From the NCBI RefSeq assembly GCF_006494535.1, contig NZ_VHIQ01000005.1:62001-126000 (forward strand): 64,000 nucleotides of DNA. Reading direction: 5' to 3'. A program made the position numbers and the translations under genes. The notes under the pieces were generated by a model that ran no database searches, had not been told where the DNA came from, and saw only the letters and a list, made by a program, of their open reading frames with translations. Positions 58,892 to 64,000 of the stretch are shown piece by piece. Numbering within the stretch: the stretch's first letter is position 1; each line of letters begins with the position of its first letter. This stretch comes from Paucihalobacter ruber. GTDB taxonomy: Bacteria > Bacteroidota > Bacteroidia > Flavobacteriales > Flavobacteriaceae.

Positions 58892-59698
58892 TTAGTTAGA
58901 AGTTACTGCCAAATCCGGACGCATTTCGCCGGTAAATTCCTCAAATTTTGACATTTTAAGGAAAAGATTTTGCATGATGCTTTGTCCCTCAGCACCCAAA
59001 AGTTGTTCATCAGCTTTGCCTCTTTCTGCCATATGTATTTCATCTTTAGCCGAAACGGTCACCAATAAGAATTCAGCAGGGGCACCCAATCCACTTCTAT
59101 AAATGTTATAATAGCCTTTAGATCCTTTATTCTCATTCAGTGCTTTGAAGGCTTTTAATTGATCTCTAACTGCTGTTCTGTTTTCAGGTGAATAATAAAT
59201 TCTATAGTGCTTACGATAGTTCTCACCTTCGGCAACTTGCGAATTTTCGCCGGGTTTATAAGATAATTCATCGTCTGAAATAAGAATGAAATCTCTCTCC
59301 ACGTCATAGCATTTATCCATACGTCTAAAAATGTCATAGACTTTTTCTTTACCTGCTTTTTCAGCAAGTTGGGCAATTGGCGTCTGTCCATCTAAAACGG
59401 CCATAGAGCTAATGGGTCTGACGAAAAAATAATGATTACTGGAGTTTCTAAAAACACTCATGGTCACATTTTCAAGCGGATTGGCTTTAATGAGCTCATT
59501 GACTTCTTTTAAAATGGCTTCATATTCCACAGTCATGGATGGTTTTACCACATCTTCATGTACGTGCATCATTTGTTGTGCAGTGGTTGTCATGGGTGCT
59601 AATAGCACCATCATTGCTAAGAGCAATACATTTTTAATGGTTTTTTGTACGATGCTTAAATCCTTCAAGCACTCGTAAATTGTTACGGATTGTTTCAT
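58892..59698 (-). CDS. secreted protein of unknown function
   Basis: 268 residues. N-terminal hydrophobic stretch (NVLLLAMMVLLAPMTTTAQQ) after an unusually long 22-residue lead, so the signal peptide may begin later. The mature part has two similar halves (VTMSVFRNSSNHYFFVRPISS, KGYYNIYRSGLGAPAEFLLVTV) as in dimeric alpha-beta barrels; inferred only. It lies 15 bases upstream of the NTF2-like gene and repeats the gene order at 39996-41650. Confidence 0.7.
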   Translation of the reverse strand: MKQSVTIYECLKDLSIVQKTIKNVLLLAMMVLLAPMTTTAQQMMHVHEDVVKPSMTVEYEAILKEVNELIKANPLENVTMSVFRNSSNHYFFVRPISSMAVLDGQTPIAQLAEKAGKEKVYDIFRRMDKCYDVERDFILISDDELSYKPGENSQVAEGENYRKHYRIYYSPENRTAVRDQLKAFKALNENKGSKGYYNIYRSGLGAPAEFLLVTVSAKDEIHMAERGKADEQLLGAEGQSIMQNLFLKMSKFEEFTGEMRPDLAVTSN

Positions 59699-59876
59699 AA
59701 TTAATAGCTTTAAATGGTTAATGATAAATAAATCTCAATGATTGAAATCCATCTCTAAGGAACTAATAAACACATTAACATAAAAGCGATGTAGGATGAA
59801 ACGGGCTTGAGCTTATCCGAAAAGGCCGTTTTATTTATCGGGGTGAGTTTAATAAGTAACAAATATTAGCAATCGA

Positions 59877-59947
59877 TTTTCCTCGATTTTCTTACCCCTG
59901 TCCCTAAAGCCTGCCTGCCGGCAGGCAGGAGTGAAATCGAGAAAATC
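59877..59947. repeat. inverted repeat enclosing a GC-rich palindrome
   Basis: GATTTTCCTCGATTTTC (59877-59893) faces GAAATCGAGAAAATC (59933-59947), nearly complementary, with CCTGCCTGCCGGCAGGCAGG (59910-59929) inside. It lies in the 266-base gap between a secreted-protein gene and the LytTR regulator; no gene is seen there. Confidence 0.6.
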
Positions 59948-59964
59948 TAAAAATTTTAAATCAC

Positions 59965-60708
59965 CTAAATAGTCTGAAGTCGTTTTAGCAATTCTTCCCT
60001 TAAAGATTTGCTAATAGGAATGGCCTTTTTGCCAATAACAATGTGACTGTTACCAATTTCATCAATCTGCGAAATGTTGATTATAAAGGAACGGTGAATT
60101 CTTAAAAAGTGTTTGGAAGGTAACTTTTCATCCATATCTTTTAAGGTCATTACCAGTAAATATTCTTTGTTTTTTGAGAAGATGCGGCAGTAATTCCGTT
60201 CGGCTTCAATGTAGAGGATATCTTTAATATCCACTTTAACCATTGTATTTAAATGCCGCACAAAAATGCAATCGCTTAAAATTAAGGAGTCGTTATTAAG
60301 AGCTTCTAAATTGCTAGAGTCGCTGCCTTTAGAAGCCACTTGACTTATTGTTAACTCAATAGCGCGTTGTAAGTCGAGTTTTTTGAACGGCTTAGCAATA
60401 AACCCATAAGGGTGCGTGACTTTAGCGCGGTTAAAATGAGCATCGTCCACATTGGCGGTTAAATAAATTACCGGAATGTTGTGCGTTTTTTGCATGGCTT
60501 GAGCGGTTTCAATACCGTCCAAATTACCTTTAAGGTTGATATCTAAAAGTATGATATCGGGTGCGTTTTCTTGGATATGTAATAGTGCTTCTTCGCCTCT
60601 TGGTACAATGCCAGTAACTTCATATCCCAATTCGTTTAACTGCAGCGAAATATTAGCGGCAATCACCATCTCATCTTCAACTATTAATATTTTCGTTTTG
60701 TCGTTCAT
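59965..60708 (-). CDS. LytTR-type response regulator
   Basis: 247 residues. Receiver domain with VEDEM, phospho-acceptor Asp about residue 54 (IILLDINLKG), YLTAN and IAKPFKK. The C-terminal LytTR DNA-binding domain has DILYIEAERNYCRIFSKNKEYLL and FLRIHRSFIIN. Its ATG overlaps the stop of the kinase gene (TAATG), a typical coupled pair. Confidence 0.92.
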   Translation of the reverse strand: MNDKTKILIVEDEMVIAANISLQLNELGYEVTGIVPRGEEALLHIQENAPDIILLDINLKGNLDGIETAQAMQKTHNIPVIYLTANVDDAHFNRAKVTHPYGFIAKPFKKLDLQRAIELTISQVASKGSDSSNLEALNNDSLILSDCIFVRHLNTMVKVDIKDILYIEAERNYCRIFSKNKEYLLVMTLKDMDEKLPSKHFLRIHRSFIINISQIDEIGNSHIVIGKKAIPISKSLREELLKRLQTI

Positions 60709-62597
60709 TAGGCAGCCGTGTTGATTAAAAAGTCAAATTCAATATGCGTGCCTTTGTCCGTGCGTTCCACCATAGTTCCATTGAGTTGTTGGGTGAGTAG
60801 CTTTACCAATTGGGAACCAAAACCGGTGCCTTTGGGTGCGAGACCAGCTGTTTTGCCCACACCGTTATCCACTACTTTTAGTTTTAAATTATTGTTTTTG
60901 GTTTTTTCTAAACTGATGTTGATGGTTCCACCTTGCTTTTCTGGAAATGCATATTTGAGTGCGTTGGTCAATAACTCGTTTACAATGAGCCCTATTGGTA
61001 CAGCGGTGTCCACATCTAAATCTAAATTATCCATGGCACATTCAATTTTTACTTGATCTTCGGCATTAAAAGTGTCCAGAATACCTTCGCTGAGGTTGAT
61101 GAAATAATCTTTCATTTCAATACTGCCGAGATTATCACCTTGATATAATTTTTGGTGAATGATGCCCATAGACTGCACCCGATTCTGACTTGCTATCATG
61201 GCATCTTTGGTAGCGCCATCCTCAATTTGTGCCGACTGCAAAGCGATTAAACTTTTTACCATTTCTAAATTGTTTTTAACCCGATGGTGAATTTCTTTTA
61301 GTAACAATTCATTTTCAGCATTTTTAGCCCGAATAATTTTGGTGGCTTTTTTGTTCTTGCTGAAAAAATATAGCAAGGACAACAAAAAGGCAAACAACAA
61401 TGAAGCAATTACAATAATGAGGGTTTGCGTTTTATTTTTTTGCTGAATTAAAGCAGCCTGTGAAACCAAGGCTTCATCTTTTTTAACCGTTTCGTATTTA
61501 ATAGCCATTTCCGATTCGATATTGACAATTTTATCTTCCAGAATCTTTTTAGAATTGGCGTTGGCTTTGTCTTTATAAATAAGCGCTTGTTCAAAATTAC
61601 CCAAACCAACGAATGCATCGGCAAGATCTAAATACGGTTGAATGATGCTACCTTGACCTTTGTCTTCGTAGGCTTTCACACCAACTAGCAGATGTTCCAA
61701 AGCTTCTTCATAATTTTCTTGTAAAAGGTACACTTGCCCAATTTCGGTGCGATAAGTGGCACAGCGCTCTTCGCCAATATGGTATTTGCATAGTTCCCAA
61801 GCCGCTATATAATCTTTTAAAGCATTGTCGTAATCCTTGGCTTTGACGTATACTTCACCGCGATAAGAATGCGCACGTACTGGAACAAAAATTTCTTGTG
61901 GTGCTTTGGTTTTTACCACTTCCAAACAATAATCGGCTGCTTTGTAAGCCTTTTCAAATTCGCCTAGTTCCCCATAACCTGTAATCAAATTAAACTGGGC
62001 AATGGCAACCGCACTGTAATTTTCGGCCTTTTCTAATAATGGTACTGCTTTGTTGGTGTATTCCACAGACTTCTGGTAATCTTCCATCACCATATACAAC
62101 ACTCCGAGCGATCTGAAAGCGCTTCCTAATCCACCAGCATCATCAAGTGATTCGTACAATTCAATCGATTTAAACAGTACTTCTTGTGCCTTATCTAATT
62201 GGCGCGTGTTTATATAATCTATGGAAAGTGTTCTGTAAGTATCAGCAATCTTCTTTTGGTCTGTACCTTTGAGGTAGTAACCTAATGCTTTTTCAGAATG
62301 ATACACCACGGAATCTGGCGGGAATACCCCATTATAGCCATGCCAATTGGATAATTCTTCGTGAATTTGACCAATAATGCTGTCCTGTTCGGTTTCTAAA
62401 CTCCGCTTCAAGGTTTGTAATCCCACAGAATGGTAGGCTTCAAAATCCTCTCCTGTGTAGGCGTTGGCGCGCAACCACGACAGGCAGGAGTCTATGGCTT
62501 GCTTATTTAAATCTTTAGTTTTGAGGTCTTCACTTTGAGAAAGTGCAGCAATTGTCCAAAAGAAACAAATAAATAATACGATTGGTTGATTTTTCAT
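60708..62597 (-). CDS. TPR-containing sensor histidine kinase (HisKA_2 type)
   Basis: 629 residues. Signal peptide, a periplasmic TPR domain of about 350 residues (e.g. AQEVLFKSIELYESLDDAGG), one membrane helix (TLIIVIASLLFAFLLSLLYFF) and a kinase core. The phospho-acceptor is in LLLKEIHHRVKNNLEMVKSL and the ATP-binding part shows NELLTNALKYAFPE and GTGFGSQLVKLL. A candidate TTG-N22-TATCTTTA promoter overlaps the lysA terminator. Confidence 0.92.
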   Translation of the reverse strand: MKNQPIVLFICFFWTIAALSQSEDLKTKDLNKQAIDSCLSWLRANAYTGEDFEAYHSVGLQTLKRSLETEQDSIIGQIHEELSNWHGYNGVFPPDSVVYHSEKALGYYLKGTDQKKIADTYRTLSIDYINTRQLDKAQEVLFKSIELYESLDDAGGLGSAFRSLGVLYMVMEDYQKSVEYTNKAVPLLEKAENYSAVAIAQFNLITGYGELGEFEKAYKAADYCLEVVKTKAPQEIFVPVRAHSYRGEVYVKAKDYDNALKDYIAAWELCKYHIGEERCATYRTEIGQVYLLQENYEEALEHLLVGVKAYEDKGQGSIIQPYLDLADAFVGLGNFEQALIYKDKANANSKKILEDKIVNIESEMAIKYETVKKDEALVSQAALIQQKNKTQTLIIVIASLLFAFLLSLLYFFSKNKKATKIIRAKNAENELLLKEIHHRVKNNLEMVKSLIALQSAQIEDGATKDAMIASQNRVQSMGIIHQKLYQGDNLGSIEMKDYFINLSEGILDTFNAEDQVKIECAMDNLDLDVDTAVPIGLIVNELLTNALKYAFPEKQGGTINISLEKTKNNNLKLKVVDNGVGKTAGLAPKGTGFGSQLVKLLTQQLNGTMVERTDKGTHIEFDFLINTAA

Positions 62598-62639
62598 CAG
62601 TCTTTATAACAATATAGTTTAAAGACTTGAGGCTTGGGT

Positions 62640-62672
62640 TAAAGATAGAAAAAAAGCGCTACCATCTGGCAA
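62640..62672 (-). promoter_or_regulatory. candidate promoter of the TPR kinase gene
   Basis: Minus strand TTG (62672-62670), 22 bases, TATCTTTA (62647-62640). The upstream half lies in the lysA terminator stem, so lysA termination and this promoter would overlap. Confidence 0.3.
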
Positions 62673-62678
62673 CGCTTT
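62647..62678 (-). terminator. Rho-independent terminator after lysA
   Basis: Minus strand AAAGCGTTGCC, short loop, GGTAGCGCTTT, then TTTTTCTATC. A well-formed stem and T-run four bases after the stop. Confidence 0.75.
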
Positions 62679-62682
62679 AAAA

Positions 62683-63888
62683 TTATAAGGCAATTTCTAT
62701 CTGATTGTGAATGATATCGTCAAATGTTTCACGCTTTCTTATCAAATGCGCTTTGCCCTGATACCATAAAACTTCTGCCGGTCTGTAGCGCGAGTTGTAA
62801 TTGCTGGCCATAGTAAAGCAATAAGCGCCTGCGTTTTTAAAGGCCAAAATGTCGCCTTCGGTTATTTCATTGATGCGACGGTTGTTCGCAAAGGTGTCTG
62901 TCTCACAAATGTATCCTACTACCGTGTAAAAACGCTCTTTGCCATTCGGATTGGAAATGTTGTAAATTTCGTGCTGTGAACCGTATAACATCGGTCTAAT
63001 CAAATGGTTAAAACCAGAATCTACTTGAGCAAAAACCGTCGAGGTGGTTTGTTTTACCACATTCACTTTGGTTAAAAAATAACCAGCTTCACTTACCAAA
63101 AACTTGCCGGGTTCAAAAGCTAACGTCAATTCTTTGCCGTATTCTTTACAAAACTGGTTAAAACGTTTGGTGAGTTTGGTGCCTAACTCTTCAATATTGG
63201 TTTCAATATCTCCTGCTTTGTAAGGTACTTTAAATCCGGAACCAAAGTCGATAAATTCTAAGTTTTCGAAATTCTTGGCAGTTTCAAATAAAATTTCGCT
63301 TGCGTATAAAAACACATCAATATCTAAGATATCACTACCGGTATGCATGTGAATTCCGTTGATATTCATTTTTGTGTTTTCAACAATGCGTAATATATGC
63401 GGAATCTGATGAATTGAAATTCCAAATTTACTGTCGATGTGTCCTACCGAAATATTGCTGTTTCCACCGGCCATCACATGCGGATTGATTCTAATACAAA
63501 CAGGAACCTTTGGATGTTTGGTGCCAAATTGCTCCAAAATCGACAGGTTATCAATATTGATTTGAACGCCCAATTTGGCGGCAGTTTCAATCTCTTCCAA
63601 AGAAACGCCGTTTGGTGTGTAAATTATTTTACCCGGCTCAAAACCGGCCGTTAAACCTAATTTTACTTCTTGTATAGAAACAGTATCCAAACCAGCCCCC
63701 AGACTGTTAAATAATTTCAACACTGAAATGTTTGAAAGAGCTTTTGCGGCATAATTTAGCCGCAGCTGTTTCACCTTACTAAATGCATCGGTTAACCGTT
63801 TATACTGAGAAGTCATTTTTTCAGCGTTGTAAACATAAACCGGACTGCCAAAGTCCTGTGCAATTTTAAGTAAAGTATTTGTTTCCAT
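62683..63888 (-). CDS. lysA: diaminopimelate decarboxylase
   Basis: 401 residues. PLP Lys in LNYAAKALSN (~50); the alanine-racemase-like barrel continues with GLDTVSIQEVKLG, HIDSKFGIS and FIDFGSGFKVPYK; the C-terminal domain has VVGYICETDTF and the substrate-binding YNSRYRPAEVL. It converts meso-diaminopimelate to lysine in the cytoplasm, the last step of lysine synthesis. Length and motifs fit the family. Only 112 bases of upstream sequence are in the window; no clear promoter was seen. Confidence 0.92.
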   Translation of the reverse strand: METNTLLKIAQDFGSPVYVYNAEKMTSQYKRLTDAFSKVKQLRLNYAAKALSNISVLKLFNSLGAGLDTVSIQEVKLGLTAGFEPGKIIYTPNGVSLEEIETAAKLGVQINIDNLSILEQFGTKHPKVPVCIRINPHVMAGGNSNISVGHIDSKFGISIHQIPHILRIVENTKMNINGIHMHTGSDILDIDVFLYASEILFETAKNFENLEFIDFGSGFKVPYKAGDIETNIEELGTKLTKRFNQFCKEYGKELTLAFEPGKFLVSEAGYFLTKVNVVKQTTSTVFAQVDSGFNHLIRPMLYGSQHEIYNISNPNGKERFYTVVGYICETDTFANNRRINEITEGDILAFKNAGAYCFTMASNYNSRYRPAEVLWYQGKAHLIRKRETFDDIIHNQIEIAL

Positions 63889-64000
63889 TTTTTAAAAATT
63901 AATAAGTTGCGAAGCTATAAACTTATTTTGTTATAAAAGTTAGATTTTCCTTAAAAAATAGGCTTTCATCTTTTATTTTTTGCTTTCTATAAATCAACGT

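Noticed and set aside
59771-59784. Possible fourth CACAT-N4-ATGTG site upstream of the 59698 gene
   Set aside because: CACATTAACATAAA keeps only one good half-site and no TAnnTTTG box follows at the right distance.

Overview
The window looks like the chromosome of a marine-type member of the Flavobacteriaceae (Bacteroidota). The evidence is the AT-rich sequence, promoters of the TTG / TAnnTTTG type, a sensor kinase with periplasmic propeller and Y_Y_Y domains, TPR-kinase / LytTR pairs, many secreted or lipoprotein stress-type proteins, and above all the DUF6090-type membrane proteins (N-terminal basic helix, then a YAIGEI..VVIGILIAL.INNWNE transmembrane segment). No rRNA, tRNA, CRISPR array or phage was recognised.

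Layout. 1-1.7 kb: a partial amidohydrolase, a secreted RidA-like protein and a fatty acid hydroxylase. 1.76-23.25 kb: array A, 26 consecutive DUF6090-like genes on the minus strand, almost all touching or overlapping. It also holds two micro-cistrons (63 and 39 aa), three relics that keep only the 5' end of such a gene, REP-like repeats, and a DUF559 endonuclease at the upstream end. 23.3-31.6 kb: tricorn-like protease, NTF2-fold lipoprotein, M20 amidohydrolase, VOC protein, TPR adenylate/guanylate cyclase and an unknown protein. 31.7-41.7 kb: a minus-strand redox/detoxification cluster of four SDRs, a zinc alcohol dehydrogenase, RidA, NTF2-like lipoproteins, an unknown secreted protein and two duplicated DUF418 membrane proteins. 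42.2-45.9 kb: a plus-strand propeller/Y_Y_Y histidine kinase and its NarL-type response regulator. 45.9-48.0 kb: SMP-30 lipoprotein and aldo/keto reductase. 48.3-50.3 kb: SpecificRecomb-family membrane protein. 50.4-55.0 kb: array B, six more DUF6090-like genes. 55.0-59.7 kb: truncated YfcC-type transporter, two duplicated acyltransferases, and a second copy of the NTF2-like lipoprotein plus secreted-protein pair. 59.96-63.9 kb: LytTR regulator, TPR histidine kinase and lysA.

How it may work together. The 32 DUF6090-like proteins share an N-terminal membrane anchor and a short central S-G...L...N..L motif, while the rest of the putative periplasmic domain is highly divergent. Gene overlaps (ATGA or ATGATTAA) suggest translational coupling. 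Short GC-rich palindromes have been accepted in frame at nearly the same N-terminal site in 11 of the 32 genes. Their function is unknown. Separately, three promoters carry an identical dyad, CACAT-N4-ATGTG, exactly one base upstream of a -33 TTG: those of the kinase, its response regulator and the first acyltransferase at 57.7 kb. This suggests a small regulon of that two-component system linking the 42-45 kb and 55-58 kb regions.
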